Shown here: positions 11,224 through 22,579 of the stretch, piece after piece
How positions within the stretch are numbered: position 1 is the stretch's first letter
Layout: each line of letters begins with the position of its first letter
Assembly (NCBI RefSeq): GCF_000234665.1
Contig: NC_018305.1
Coordinates: 1-64,000, forward strand
Direction: 5' to 3'
Origin: Leishmania mexicana MHOM/GT/2001/U1103
Lineage: Eukaryota; Euglenozoa; Kinetoplastea; Trypanosomatida; Trypanosomatidae
Length of the DNA: 64,000 nt
Translations under genes and position numbers: made by a program
Notes under the pieces: generated by a model
Told to the model about the DNA's origin: nothing
Database searches by the model: none
The model's input: only the letters and a program-made list of their open reading frames with translations

Positions 11224-12178
11224 CCTCTGCGGGGCTCTGGCCGTCACGCACAGAAATCCACGGGCGCCTCAAGAAGAAATAGCACGAGGGCGTCAACGAA
11301 GAAAGAGTCTAAGATGGGCGGGAGAGAACGAAGGACGCAGCAGAAGCGGCGGTGGTGCCGCGGGTCCTTTGCCCACACCAATGTAGAGAAAAAGGGAACG
11401 GGGAGTCGAGCAGGCGGTGACTGACGGCCGGCGCACTGGCTTGCTGCGCGCTCACGCAGCTCGCAGAGACGGAGGAGAAGGAAAGGGTCGGGGGGCACTG
11501 ACACGTGTGCGTGCGCATGTGAAGGTGCCTCGAGGTGCAGACGAGGGATCTGAGCTACCAAGTGCGGTGGCGCCTCGCGCAAACGCCTCTGTGTGATGAT
11601 GGCAGCGAAGAGGGAGAGAGGGAGAGAAACACAGACAACGACAGGAGGATGTGTGTACCTGTGCGCATGCATGCATGCGTGTCTGTGTATGTGTGTGTGT
11701 GTACTCGTACTTGTCCCCACTTGCCTTGCTCTCAGATGGTAAGGAAGCGAAGGGGTGCGCTGTCGAGGGCTGGGGTGCGGTCCAAGAGCGTCACACAGTT
11801 CCTTCGATGGGCGGGCGGGTGGGTGTGCCAAAGGCAGAGCGAGATAGGGAGGACGGAGAGAGGAGGATGGCAGTGATGGTGGTCGTCGTCGTGGAGCCAT
11901 GGATAAGAGCAGCAGCAGCGCCAAATGCGCCGTTCACGCATCTGGCAGAGTGCGATCGCCTTAGGTGACCATCTCTACATGCACGTGCCTAAGGAGCCTG
12001 AGGAGGAGGGCAGGTGTGTTAGTCTCCCACATCGGCACCTGTCCTGGGTTGCGTGCGCATGCATACATGGGTGTACCGGTTTACGCAGAGAGATGCACTA
12101 GGGCTGCAGAGCACGTAGTCAGCAAGGCTGTGCGCAACAGTGATGTAGGAAAGCGAGAGGGGGTGGATGCTAAGCAAC
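11224..12178. other. Spacer upstream of kinesin-13
   Basis: Untranslated. A strong pyrimidine tract for the minus-strand transcript lies at about 11608-11630, followed by a CACAG acceptor near 11589, giving a plausible spliced-leader site for the kinesin mRNA. A GT microsatellite occurs at about 11683-11702. No gene seen. Confidence 0.5.
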
Positions 12179-12739
12179 TCAAGGGTCGTGCACCACCGAC
12201 AGTGCCGGTCGCCACGACTTGCCGACGCCGTTGATGTCACGAAGCTCCGCCTCCTTCTTGCCAAAGTAGCCATCGCGGCCCCACTGCTGGATGGCGTCGT
12301 CGGCAAAGGGCCCGTGCTGGACAGTTGGCTTGGCCTTCCAGCGCATCATCCACACGTGTGGGAGAGTGGTGCTGGTGCACCGTGCCTCCTCGAGGGCCCT
12401 GAGAAGGATCGCCTCGCGCGTCATGCGCATCATCACAAACTCGTGCTGCGTCATGGCCTCCTGATGGAGTTGGGCGAGCGCCTCGAATGCCGCGGCTTTC
12501 TCTTTCGAGTACCGTCGGAGGGCGTCAGCGAAGAGCTCCCCCTCCTTCAGCTGCGCCAGCACCGGCTCCAAGATCGAGAGAAGTGGTCTCGCCGTCGGGT
12601 CCTCGTTCTCCTCTACGGCAGAAAGGGATGAAGACGAGGACGGCGGCCGATCAAAGACGGCGGTGCTCGATAGAGAAGCCGCAGAAGGAGCCGAGGCGGA
12701 GACGGTGCTGTCCGCCGACGGAGAACGCGCTCGCTTCAT
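12179..12739 (-). CDS. GYF-domain protein, CD2BP2/Lin1-like (U5 snRNP-associated)
   Basis: 186 residues. The C-terminal half carries the GYF signature in order: W130 and W134, GPF at 143-145, W153 and GYF at 157-159, then a short tail. GYF domains bind proline-rich ligands. A GYF domain close to the C-terminus of a small protein is the arrangement of CD2BP2/Lin1, a U5 snRNP assembly factor. The N-terminal 45 residues are Ser/Ala-rich and disordered; residues about 50-120 are helical. Trypanosomatids also have GYF proteins linked to translational control, so a role in 4E/mRNA complexes is an alternative. The start is the ATG giving MKRARSPSAD; the frame is open upstream but low in complexity. 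Confidence 0.82.
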   Translation of the reverse strand: MKRARSPSADSTVSASAPSAASLSSTAVFDRPPSSSSSLSAVEENEDPTARPLLSILEPVLAQLKEGELFADALRRYSKEKAAAFEALAQLHQEAMTQHEFVMMRMTREAILLRALEEARCTSTTLPHVWMMRWKAKPTVQHGPFADDAIQQWGRDGYFGKKEAELRDINGVGKSWRPALSVVHDP

Positions 12740-14845
12740 GCTGTGTGAGACGCCACGGACCCACGCGCGCGTGATGTGCCGGGGGAGGGAGGGGAGAGGG
12801 GCCACGCGGATGTCAGCAGCACGCCTAAAATGTGGCGCAGATGAAGACAGGAGGAAAATCAAACGGGACGATGGACGCTCGCGGTAGTGGACACACCAAG
12901 GGCGTTGTGGCGTGCCACGTCCGTGCGTGACGGGGCCGTGAGGAGGAGGAAACTGAGGGCAGCGGTGCACGGTGTAGAGAGTTGGGGAGGGGCGCATCCA
13001 CCTCTATCCTCGATGTGTTTTTGAGGGCCGTCACCGCGGCTCTGTCGACACCGCAGCAGCAGCAGCAGCGGCATCCGTGCGTAGCGGGTATAAAGGCTCA
13101 GGAGGAAGAGGAAGATTATATGGAGAGGATGCGAGGAAGAGAAGCAGGCGGCTGAGCAGGAGAGCGGGCAAGTCATGTGAATACGCGCATGCACACGTGG
13201 CCACACAGGCGTCTTGCTCACTGCTTGTTGTGCGCGTCTGTGCGAGAGAGAGGGAGGTGGGACGGATGCAGCTAAAGGATGCACAAGCATATCCCTTAAC
13301 CAGCGACGCCAGGACTCGTTTACGGTTCCGGCGGCAGCGGTGCTGCCACGCACGCGCACAAACATCCAGCTAAGCTTGGTTGCCAGCATTGGACTTCGAG
13401 AAAGTTCTCCCCTCCACATGCCCCCCATCCTGCTGAGCAAGAGGAGCTCAGCACCGCTCTACCCAGCGTGTCACAGGCCGGGTGGAGCGAAGTGGTGCAC
13501 ATCATCTACGGCAGAATGGGGGGAAGTAGGGGGGCAAGTGGAAGTCACAGCGAACATGTTGTTGACGTCGTCCTCTTGATGCGACCGGCCGCAATGCAAG
13601 ACCAAGGTCCAAAGAAAGAGAAAGATCGTTTGCGGGAGCGTGCGAGCGACAGGGGTCCTATGCAGCACTGACTCCCCTCATGTCCTCTCGGCGGTGGCAC
13701 ACACTCGCACAGGCAGTCAGAGTCCAACGTTGGCGAGGACACAGACATAGAGCACGACCCGAGGCAGAAGAAGGGGGATGAAACGGAAGAGAAGCGAGAC
13801 ACAGACGGAAACAGAGAGTAGGAGTGCAAGAAACGGAAGGGAAAGCAGGGAAGAGGACGCACACAGAGAGAGAAGGGGGAGAGGGAGAGCAGATAACCGG
13901 TGGACGATACAATGAAACAAGTCACCCCCACAGCGGAGGTGTGCGCCACGTCCAACAACGAACACAGCAAGAAAAGCGTCCCCATCCGTCGGCCCCGCCC
14001 TGCCCTTCACTTCGTCTGCTCACCGTGTCAGCGGCACGTTGCGCCGCTGGTCTACAGCGCGATGAGACTCCTCCCTCCCCTGCTCCTCCTCCTCCTTACG
14101 CCATCTCCCCCCTCACAGCGTCGTACGCCATCATCGCCATCACCACTCGTCCCTTCACGTGGCAGTGTATAGGGCACGTTTGCGAAGCCTGCTTCGTCAC
14201 GTCTTGTGAGGTGTGTACCGCCATCAGGGGAAGGAGTCGTGAGGCATCCAAAGACACACACGAGGGGGAGGAGGGGGAGGGGCGGCGAGGACTCAGCGAG
14301 GGGGAGGAGGGGGAGGGGTGGAGGGATGCGGAGAGAAGACGCACAGAAGAGATGAACCAGCGAAAGGGGAAGAATGGTCAGTCAGCGAAGACCACAGAGA
14401 GAGGAACAGGGGGGCGTCCGTGGGTAGATTAGGGTGGGGAAGCGAAGGGAGAGGGGAGGGGAGGGGGGGAACAGCCCGCCGTTTTGATGTCCGTTGTTTT
14501 GAAGAAAATGTACACGTGAGGGGGGAGCGGCAGGTGATGCCATGCATGCATGGTACACACACGCGTAACGACGGGTGGGAGGAAGATGCCTTCACTTGAT
14601 GACTGTGGTTCAGTTCCACTTGGGCTTCTTTTTCACCCCACACCCTCCCCCACCGTCGTTGGTCCGTTGCATCGTTATCGGGCTTCGTGGGTGTGTGTGT
14701 GTGTGTGTCGATGGATCAAAGCCGTGCGCGCGTAGTCGCGCAGCGCGGCGGAGGCGTGGAAGGAGAGAGGAGAGGGGACTCGACGCAGAGGCTCAGACGC
14801 GCAGATACGAACACATGAACGCAGCGCCCATGTGATGGGCTCGTT
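12740..14845. other. Long spacer between PCC alpha and GYF genes
   Basis: About 2.1 kb, untranslated. It contains a near-duplicate purine block at about 14264-14320 (the same 20-base G/A unit twice, separated by about 15 bases) and a GT run near 14692-14709. The longest open frames, on both strands, are low-complexity and without motifs. No gene seen. Confidence 0.55.
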
Positions 14846-16843
14846 TTACTCAAGCTCGACTAGCACCTCGCTGTCCTCCACAGTGGCGCCGAGCTTGACC
14901 TTGATCTCCTTCACCTTGCCGTCCGCCTGAGCGTGGATCTTGTTGCGCATCTTCATGGCCTCCAGCGTCAGAAGCTCCTCACCAGCGACCACCGTCTCCC
15001 CAGGCTGAACCTTGATGGCGACAATGACGCCTGGCATGGGCGACAGAACCTGCTTCGTATTGACGGCGGTCTCTACAACCGGCACGAAGTGGCCCAGCAC
15101 GGACTGCAGGTCGCTCATTACATTCACGTTGAAGGTGGTGCCCTTCATCTGGATGCCGTACGTCACCTCGTTGGTGCCCCAGAACTGCAGCACCGTCTCC
15201 CTCTCCCCATCCTTCACGCGGATGAGCGGGTAGCTGACCCTCCACGCCATCTCCAGCCTCTTGAACGGACCGCTCTTCGACGCGGCGACCTCGAAGTGGG
15301 AGTCATCGAGCTGCCGGACGTACACCGGCATCTCGTCCTCCTGCCTAGCGCCGAGAGAGACGTAGAACTGACGCTCCGCCGGAGCAGTGCCCTGGATGTA
15401 GTGAGTGCGCTCGCGCTTCAGGTGCGCACAGGCGGCCGCCTCATACATCAGCTGCGTCTCCTCCGGGGTCAGCTCCGCCTTCTTGAAGCCGTTCGGGTAC
15501 TGCTCCGGCAAGTAGTTGGTGGTGAGGTCACCGCTCTGGTAACGCGGCTCCGTGACAACGTCGCGCAGGAGGCAAATGTTGTGGCGCAGACCGCGAATGA
15601 CGTACTCGTCCAGCGCCTTCTCCATACGCTCAATGCACTCCGTGCGGTCCTTTCCCCAGGTGGACAGCTTGCAGATGAGCGGGTCGTAATAAACGGAGAT
15701 CTGCGACCCTTCGATGATGCCGGAGTCACAGCGCACGCCGGGCCCGGTCGGCTCCTGGTACATGGTGAGGCGGCCGATGGACGGGAAGTAGTTCTTCATC
15801 GGGTCCTCGGCGTACACGCGACACTCCGTGGCATGGCCGTTGATCTTGATGTCGTCCTGCGTAATGCTGAGCGGCAGGTCCGCCGCGGCGCGGAGCATCT
15901 GCTCCACGAGATCGATGCCGGTGATCTCCTCCGTGATGGGGTGCTCCACCTGGAGGCGGGTGTTCATCTCGAGGAAGTAGAACTGCTTCTGCGGGTTGAC
16001 GACGTTCTCGACCGTGCCGGCGCTGACGTACTGCACGGCTCGCGCCATCGCAACAGCCTCCTCGCCCATGGCCTTGCGGGTCTTCGCATCCAACAGGACG
16101 GACGGCGCCTCCTCGATCACCTTCTGGTTGCGGCGCTGAATGGAGCACTCGCGCTCTGGCAGGTACAGGGTGTTGCCCCTGCGATCCGCGATCACCTGGA
16201 TCTCGATGTGACGCGGGTTTTCAATGAACTTCTCGACGAGCATCTTGTCGCTGTTGAAGGCGGCCTTGGCCTCCTCCTTGCACATGTCGTAGTACTCCAC
16301 GCACTGACTGTCATTATACGCCACTCGCATGCCCTTGCCACCACCACCGCCGGAGGCCTTGATCATGACCGGGTAGCCGACCTCTCTCGCAAACTTCAGC
16401 ACGTCCTCGTGCGTCTTCACCTCGCCGATGAAGCCGGGAATGCACGTCACGCCAGCACTGTGGGCAAGCCGCTTCGACTCGATCTTGTCGCCCATAGCCT
16501 CGATAGAGTGCGCGTCTGGGCCGACGAAGATGATGTTGTTCTTCTGCAAGGCCGACTGAAACTCGCCGTTCTCGGACAGGAAGCCGTAGCCTGGGTGAAC
16601 GGCCTGAGCGCCCGTCCTCTTGCAGGCATCCACAATCTTGTCAATACACAGGTAGCTCTCCACGGAGGCGGGGGGGCCAATGCAGACGCCCTCGTCCGCC
16701 ACCTTCACGTGCTTGGCCTGCTCATCGGCGGTGGAGTAGACGGCCACCGTCTTGATTCCCAGACGCTGGCAGGTCGCCATCACACGACAGGCGATCTCGC
16801 CGCGGTTGGCGACGAGAACCTTTTCGAAAATCGGAGCAGGCAT
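14846..16843 (-). CDS. PCCA: Propionyl-CoA carboxylase alpha subunit (biotin carboxylase + biotin carrier)
   Basis: 665 residues. A biotin carboxylase domain starts at once (IFEKVLVANRGEIACRV) with the ATP-grasp glycine loop ASGGGGGKGM and the catalytic region EMNTRLQVEHP. The biotinyl domain is at about 590-665 with EAMKM; K631 is the biotinylated lysine, 34 residues from the C-terminus as usual. Several segments (ECSIQRRNQK, VYAEDP, YYDPLICKL, YVIRGLRHNI, YPNGFKKAEL) match propionyl-CoA carboxylase alpha better than methylcrotonyl-CoA carboxylase alpha. The enzyme would carboxylate propionyl-CoA with a separately encoded beta subunit, in the mitochondrial matrix. The conserved domain begins six residues after the chosen ATG, so any targeting signal is short; the open frame upstream is Pro/Ser-rich leader sequence. 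Methylcrotonyl-CoA carboxylase is the alternative identity. Confidence 0.93.
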   Translation of the reverse strand: MPAPIFEKVLVANRGEIACRVMATCQRLGIKTVAVYSTADEQAKHVKVADEGVCIGPPASVESYLCIDKIVDACKRTGAQAVHPGYGFLSENGEFQSALQKNNIIFVGPDAHSIEAMGDKIESKRLAHSAGVTCIPGFIGEVKTHEDVLKFAREVGYPVMIKASGGGGGKGMRVAYNDSQCVEYYDMCKEEAKAAFNSDKMLVEKFIENPRHIEIQVIADRRGNTLYLPERECSIQRRNQKVIEEAPSVLLDAKTRKAMGEEAVAMARAVQYVSAGTVENVVNPQKQFYFLEMNTRLQVEHPITEEITGIDLVEQMLRAAADLPLSITQDDIKINGHATECRVYAEDPMKNYFPSIGRLTMYQEPTGPGVRCDSGIIEGSQISVYYDPLICKLSTWGKDRTECIERMEKALDEYVIRGLRHNICLLRDVVTEPRYQSGDLTTNYLPEQYPNGFKKAELTPEETQLMYEAAACAHLKRERTHYIQGTAPAERQFYVSLGARQEDEMPVYVRQLDDSHFEVAASKSGPFKRLEMAWRVSYPLIRVKDGERETVLQFWGTNEVTYGIQMKGTTFNVNVMSDLQSVLGHFVPVVETAVNTKQVLSPMPGVIVAIKVQPGETVVAGEELLTLEAMKMRNKIHAQADGKVKEIKVKLGATVEDSEVLVELE

Positions 16844-18132
16844 GGCTTGTTGGGAATTGGTTCCTTCTGTGGGTACGATGGAGGGGTGTGGGGAAGTCGA
16901 GCAGAGGTGCAACGCCGCACAGACAGTCGAACCAAACGGCGCAGCGTTTTCTGGGAGGGTTGAGGGGAGGGGGGACGAGCACAGGCAGAGCGGGGACACG
17001 GCGGCTGTGAAGACGAGGAAAGTGTGGGAAAACGGGGGGGCGAAGACGGAACCGAGAATGTGAGTGGGAGGGGGGGAGTGAGGGAGGGGGGAGAGATACA
17101 CGCACACCTGCACACGATCTTGCGGCTCACTGTCGAGATTTGGCGTGGTGTGGCAAAGGAGAGGGCGTGTGGAGAGAGGAGAGAGAGGAAGGGGGAAAGG
17201 GAGTGACGGAGAGGGATGGGGGGAGTCGGGACGGCAAAAGTAATGAACAACGGCGAAGCAAAATAGGTATGTGAGCTGCAGCGCCGGTTTTCGTTCTTCT
17301 TTTGTGGGGTGAGCAAGAGTGTTGAGGGGGGCAACGTGCGCTGATGGTGAATGTCGCGCCACAAGGGGGGAGGGAGGGGCGAGGGGCGGGGTGTCGGTCG
17401 GAGGCGGACGTGTGCTTCGTGGGATGCGCACGAGGGCAACAAAGGCATCTAACAAAGGGAAAAAAGGAGAAGCGCAAAGGAGGTGTGTATGTGTGTGTGT
17501 GTGTGTGTGTGTCTACGTGCGTGTGCTGCCTACACACACGCACACGCCCCTCCTCATGCTGCAGCAGCCTCACCCCCCCCTGCCCACTTCTTCGCAGTTT
17601 TCGGAACATGTTGGGCCAGTCGCGTCATCGCCGCGGTGGTCGGCTGTGCACTGCCATCTTCTTTCTTATTTCTCCGCCCCCTCTTCGCTTTTGTGTGAGG
17701 GTCACATCAACGTCGGTTACTGTCAACGAGCTCTCGGTCTGTCCAACTCAGATGGCACTGTCACGGTGGGTCAGTGAGGTGGCACTGCTGCGAGTGAGCA
17801 GTAGAGGAGACGAGGGACATGAATAGGAGAGGAGCCGTCCGCAGAGAAGGTCGACCAAGGGAGGGCGAGGGGAAGAGTGCGTGTAGGTCAGTGTATGAGC
17901 TAAGCGCTCTCCCAGACTTTGCGCACTCTTCCCCTCGCCCATTCCTGCTCCCTGTTGCGAAGTCCCATTTGCCGCCGCACCTCTCAGCCTCTGCCGTCCT
18001 TTTCCCCGCACGCGGCCTCTCCCCGCCACTCCTTCTCTCCCCTTGATGAACACCCCGTCACAGCACCTCTCAGAGGGCAATGCACGCGGACCCGATGTCC
18101 GCACACGTAAACACGCACACGCGCACTCCGGC
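16844..18132. other. Spacer upstream of PCC alpha
   Basis: Untranslated. Pyrimidine-rich transcript sequence at about 17033-17100, followed by a TTCACAG acceptor near 17004, is a good spliced-leader site candidate for the carboxylase mRNA. A GT microsatellite lies at about 17481-17512. No gene seen. Confidence 0.5.
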
Positions 18133-18888
18133 TTAGCCACGAGGTGGTTTCTCACCGCTCATTCGATCCACAATATTGCCCACAGCTTCATCCTCCACAG
18201 CTGCCTCCGCGGTCCCCCTATGCGCCTCCGTCGACGCGCGCTCCGCAGCCGCTGGTGTAGCCTCCCCATGCTTCTCGTCCAGCTTCTTACGCAGCGCTGC
18301 TTTCTTGGCTGCAATGCTCTCGCGTAGCTTCCGCAGCGTCTCCTCACGCTTGTCGCTCACCGTCGCCCGCTCCTTCGCAATCAACTCGCGCTGCCGCTCC
18401 AGCTCGCGCTTCTTGCGCAGCTCCAGAATGCGACTCTGCAGCTGCGACTCAACACCGCCGCTAACCTCGCGCTGCTTCAGCGGAGTGATTATGGTGCGCG
18501 CGTGCTCCCAGACAACGTCCATCTTCAGGCAGCCCTCCTTGTACTTGAGCTCGTCGACGCGGTCCGAGTCGAGCTCCGCTACCTGCTCGATGGTCCAAAT
18601 ATTGCGCTCGATCAACTTCTTGGTGGTGTGGGTGCCACAACAATCGAGCCACGAGACAAACGTGCCGGGCGTCACATCCGGCGCGCACTCAAGATGCACC
18701 AGCCACCAGCGGCGGTCCTCGTTCGTAACACGACCGCTGGTCGCAATTCCGCGCGCGGCCAACACCAACGCTGATGGCGCTGCCACAGCGGCGAGGACAG
18801 CGGCACTGCCGCTGCTGCTGCTGCTGCCGCTAGCAGTGGCGCCGCAGCACCCAATGAGGCGTGTGCACAAGCGTGGCAGACGCCGCAT
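18133..18888 (-). CDS. Conserved-looking hypothetical protein with probable mitochondrial presequence
   Basis: 251 residues. The N-terminus (MRRLPRLCTRLIGCCG, then Ser/Ala-rich to about 50) is basic and lacks acidic residues, like a mitochondrial presequence. A compact central region (about 55-140) contains WWLVHLECAPDVTPGTFVSW and a segment KLIERNIWTIEQVAELDSD that looks like a helix-hairpin-helix or SAM-like unit. From about 150 to 220 the protein is a charged coiled coil (RKKRELERQRELIAKER). The C-terminus is Ala/Glu-rich. No enzymatic motif is visible and I do not recognise the family. A mitochondrial structural or nucleic-acid-associated role is a guess. Confidence 0.8.
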   Translation of the reverse strand: MRRLPRLCTRLIGCCGATASGSSSSSGSAAVLAAVAAPSALVLAARGIATSGRVTNEDRRWWLVHLECAPDVTPGTFVSWLDCCGTHTTKKLIERNIWTIEQVAELDSDRVDELKYKEGCLKMDVVWEHARTIITPLKQREVSGGVESQLQSRILELRKKRELERQRELIAKERATVSDKREETLRKLRESIAAKKAALRKKLDEKHGEATPAAAERASTEAHRGTAEAAVEDEAVGNIVDRMSGEKPPRG

Positions 18889-19941
18889 GCGTCTGCTTTT
18901 CCTTCTGTATGCCCAAGGACTATGTGCACTACCGCCGGAAAAAGTGTGGCGGGTGAGGGATGGCGGACGACTCGGCCACCACCTCCAGGCGGAAAGACGA
19001 TTTACCGCGAGAACAGACGACTGCCCGACGACACGCACGCGCGCCCCTGTCGACGGTGTGCTGAGAGTACCAAAGGCGAAGAAGCGCTCCACTGAGCGGA
19101 GAAAGGGAAAGGAGAGGCGGGAGAGAGGACAGGGGAGGGTGGATGCAGAGACGCTCAACAGAGAGCGAGCGCGAGCGAGTCGGCGGAGGGGAGAGAGCAA
19201 ATACCCGCACAGGGATGTGAGGGGGGAGAACAGAGACCCCCTCCCCCCGGTCACGTGCCAGAAACGCGTGCACACGAGCACCAGGAGAAAGGCAGAGGAC
19301 GCGAGAGGTCCTCTCGGTGCGCACCGTCGTGTGGGTGGGGGAGGGCATGTGGAGGGCTTTGACCTGCGTGATATAGCGAGGGGGAGAGAAGAGCCGAGGA
19401 CTGAAGACATAAGCATAGCAGCACGCACGTCCCAACGCGACAACACACAAGACAGAGAGAGAAGCGGACATGACGTGGAAGAGGCGAGGAGATAGACACA
19501 CGCCGTGGATGGGGTGGCACACGCACACACAGACAGGTACGGTCTGTGTACGGCGACGTGCGTGTACACGTATCCTTATACGTGTGAGCGTATCCATAGG
19601 TGCTGGACCGCGGCGAAATACCGCCCTCCCCGAGGCGAATAGGAGCGTGCGAAGACGCCGGGTGATGTGCGGAAGGTCGAGTGGATGGCAGGGGTGTTGG
19701 AAGAAGTGTGGGGGGAGGGAGATGCTTCGTGGGGGACAGTAAGAGAAAAAAAGGGCATCGCGTCGACGGTTCACAACGTGCACGCGCACAGAGAGAAAGA
19801 ATCTATGCCTGGATCTCGGCAACAAAAAAACAACCAGTGATGTCGTCGCTAACACCTCTCCTCACCTCACTGGCCGACATCACTCCCTCTCACCGGCGCC
19901 GTTGATGCGTTGCAACATCGGCGCACCCACACCGCTCGCTC
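18889..19941. other. Spacer between BSD protein and mitochondrial-type protein genes
   Basis: Untranslated sequence, purine-rich on the plus strand around 19080-19200 (pyrimidine tract in the transcript, suitable for splicing to the 18888 start). No gene seen. Confidence 0.5.
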
Positions 19942-21741
19942 CTACACGTCCTCCTCCTCCTCCCAGGGCATTGCCACAAACGCGACTTGGCTGACGCTCC
20001 GCAAGCCGTCGCGGGGCGACGATGTTACCCGCTCCACCGCAGGGGGCACAGCGGCGGTCGGGGAGGCTGTGGGAGATGGTTTTCGCTCCTGCTGCTGCTG
20101 CTTCGGCGGGGTTTGCGCCTCCTCCGTCTGTAGTGGCGCCGGTGAAGCAGCCGCGGCAACATTCGTAACCGCCACGGCTGTCACAGTAGCAGTAGCAGCA
20201 GCGGCGGCGGCGGACAGAGCGGGTGGATCTGTGGGCCCGTTCAGCGCATCGCTGTACCACGACAACACCTTCTCCAAGCGAGAGAGGGTCGGCCCAACCT
20301 GCTTGCGTGTGTTGGGTGCGAGCTCGGCGCGTTTTGACGCAGCATCTAGCACGTTCCTGCAGTGGCGCGCTGTCCCTGCGGCCACGGTGCACCACGGCTC
20401 GGCTGCCTCGCCGCGCTGGACGAAGTCCTCCACGACAGCGGCTGCCTCCTCGCCATCGAGGATGTGCCGCAGCATCTCTACAGGGGTGGAGAGGTCTGTG
20501 TGAACAGACCGTGAAGGCATGCACAGTGCCACCAGCACCGCCGCCACCTGCCGCTCCGTCACGCACTGGCCGACGCAGTGCACCTTCCAGAAGTAGTTGG
20601 CCCAGAAGGTTGCCTCCTTGAGGCGGGCCGGCACCAGGTGATAGCGATGCGCTCGCACCTCGGCAGAGGCGAGAAGGCCCTCTTGGACATCGCGGTCAAA
20701 GTCGAACAGGCTGTAAAGCGCCCACAAGTCCGCCTCCGCAAGGCCGACCTCCGCCAGCAGCCCCACCTCGTCCGGCGCGAGCGTCTTCTCCACCCCGTGT
20801 CGGTACGTACCGTCCAGCCCAGGCAACCGCGCGCTCACAAGAGTGTGCCACTCAGCGGCGCGGTCACGCCACTCCTCCGGCGGCTGCTCCCACGGCGGCA
20901 GAGTAGCTGCAGTCGAAGCAGCAGTCTTCATTGGCGGCGTCGCGGCGTAGGCAGCAGTCGCAGACGGCGAGGACGGGGTGCCGTTCCAAAGCTCGGAGGA
21001 GTGCGCCAGCGCCGACGCGGCGGGCGCGAGAATCGTGCTGTTGATGCTCTCTCGCCCCTCGTGGTAGAGCTGCGCGGTACTGCCGAGCAAGTGACCCACC
21101 GACGTCGTCAGGGAGGAAAAGAATGAGAAGGCGGTCGTGGCAGCCTGGTGCAGCGGAACGCTGATGCCCGTCTCGATGGTGATCTGCAGCGTGAAGGACT
21201 TCGGTGCCCCCCTGACGTAGCGCGTGTTGTGTAGCACGTCTGCCGGAATGAAGTCCGGGAAGCTCACCTGCGCGTTGTTCGCGTCCAGCACCGCCATCTT
21301 GGTGGACGAGATCACCTTTCTCTGCGCCGCATCAGTGCCGTTGTCGTGCCTGCGCTGCTTTTCCTCTTCCGCCGCTGGAGTCGCCGAGTCAATGGGGAGC
21401 AACTCGCACGTCACAGCGCAGCCGCCTGGGAAGTCGCCGGAGGACGAGGAAGACGGCACTGCTGCCGATGCCGCCGACACGTTCGCCGTCCCCACCGGCG
21501 GGGGCGGGGGCGCGATAAGCTCGACGAGTACGCCGAAAGGGTCGCTGGCGGGGGTCGCAGCCTGCACCAACCCGCGCAGCAGCACGACCCTAAACTGATG
21601 ATGTCGCGTCGTGGAGTTCGGGATCCAGAAGGGGAGGGAGGAAAGCTTGTTCTGGCGGTTCAACTCGTCCAGCCCCGAAGCTTCCCAGCGGTAGATGGTT
21701 GTGCGCGCATCCACGTTGCGCACAAACTCGGCAGAGGACAT
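19942..21741 (-). CDS. BSD-domain protein
   Basis: 599 residues. A BSD domain lies at about 322-387: it includes LFDFDRDVQEGLL and ends with the diagnostic FWANYFWKV, preceded by PPWEQPPEEW as in SYAP1-like BSD proteins. The N-terminal 170 residues contain a compact segment (TTIYRWEASGLDELNRQ to VVLLRGLVQ) and Pro/Ala/Ser-rich linkers. The C-terminal 150 residues are low complexity (Ala/Thr, Q-rich) and end with the acidic WEEEEDV. BSD domains occur in TFIIH p62, synapse-associated proteins and trypanosomatid-specific proteins, so no specific role can be assigned. The frame continues upstream only to a GTG; the ATG at 21741 gives MSSAEFVRNV and is taken as start. Confidence 0.87.
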   Translation of the reverse strand: MSSAEFVRNVDARTTIYRWEASGLDELNRQNKLSSLPFWIPNSTTRHHQFRVVLLRGLVQAATPASDPFGVLVELIAPPPPPVGTANVSAASAAVPSSSSSGDFPGGCAVTCELLPIDSATPAAEEEKQRRHDNGTDAAQRKVISSTKMAVLDANNAQVSFPDFIPADVLHNTRYVRGAPKSFTLQITIETGISVPLHQAATTAFSFFSSLTTSVGHLLGSTAQLYHEGRESINSTILAPAASALAHSSELWNGTPSSPSATAAYAATPPMKTAASTAATLPPWEQPPEEWRDRAAEWHTLVSARLPGLDGTYRHGVEKTLAPDEVGLLAEVGLAEADLWALYSLFDFDRDVQEGLLASAEVRAHRYHLVPARLKEATFWANYFWKVHCVGQCVTERQVAAVLVALCMPSRSVHTDLSTPVEMLRHILDGEEAAAVVEDFVQRGEAAEPWCTVAAGTARHCRNVLDAASKRAELAPNTRKQVGPTLSRLEKVLSWYSDALNGPTDPPALSAAAAAATATVTAVAVTNVAAAASPAPLQTEEAQTPPKQQQQERKPSPTASPTAAVPPAVERVTSSPRDGLRSVSQVAFVAMPWEEEEDV

Positions 21742-22579
21742 GCGAGCAACCGTTTCGGGTGGGGGACGGACGGAAGCGTGTGAAGGATGAAGAGAGGCAG
21801 ATGGAGAGGGAAGACGTGGAAGGCATAACGGCGGCACACCCACAGACACACACGTGCACAGGCGTGCGGGCGCGTGTGGGGGGGGGGGGTCTGTATAGGC
21901 AGCACAGCGCGACAGATGCCGGTGGAAAGAAAATGAGCAACGCTTAGCACGGCAAGACTAATATGCAACCCGTCGTGATGGTGGCGGCGATGGCGGCGAT
22001 GGTGGCGAGAGGGGAGGGGGAGGGGGAGAGCCCTGAGGGTGCACTGGTGGATGAGGAGAAAAAAGAAAGCGGACGAGGTGGGTGGGTAGGCGTGGAGCAG
22101 AAGGGAGGAGGGGGAGAGGGGGGCGATGGGGACATGCGAGGCCGCGCACGCCCCTCTCCCTTGTGGCTGCCGCCAAGAGCCACAGAGCGAGCTTGGAGCG
22201 TGAGTGCGGAAGGGGGCTCTCCGTGTTGCCGGTGAGCACAACACCGCCGTTACTCACTACAGGAAACTCGAACGGGAAGGGGAGAGAGTCATGCGCGTGG
22301 CTGTGTCGATGCGTGGGCACCGGTGTGCAGGCGCTCTCGGCAGGAAGGCATCCCATATATTACAGGAGAAAAAAGGGCTCAGCAGCCAGTAGATCCACCT
22401 CGAGACCACCAAAGAAGCGCAGATGTGTGTGTGTGTGTGTGTGTGTGGGCACGCTCTGGCAGAGCGAGAGAGCGGGAGCTGTGGTGCTGCTGCGCAGGCA
22501 TCAACGTGAGGAGTCGAGGGAGGAAAAGGCGTCGACAGTGCGAGGGTGGAACAACACAGACAACACATTGGCGCCATCG
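21742..22579. other. Spacer upstream of BSD gene
   Basis: Untranslated. It contains a run of 12-13 G at about 21878-21890 (C in the transcript), repeated ATGGCGGCG triplets near 21975-22010, and a GT microsatellite at about 22423-22448. No gene seen. Confidence 0.5.

Noticed and set aside
10228..11424. 398-codon plus-strand frame
   Set aside because: Antisense to the kinesin motor domain.
14264..14320. Duplicated G/A-rich unit considered as a regulatory minisatellite
   Set aside because: Only two units within a generally purine-rich spacer.
14933..16963. 676-codon plus-strand frame
   Set aside because: Exact antisense shadow of the PCC alpha gene in GC-rich sequence; no domain of its own.
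16844..17455. 204-codon N-terminal extension of PCC alpha
   Set aside because: Pro/Ser/His-rich leader translation; the conserved domain and family length put the start at 16843.
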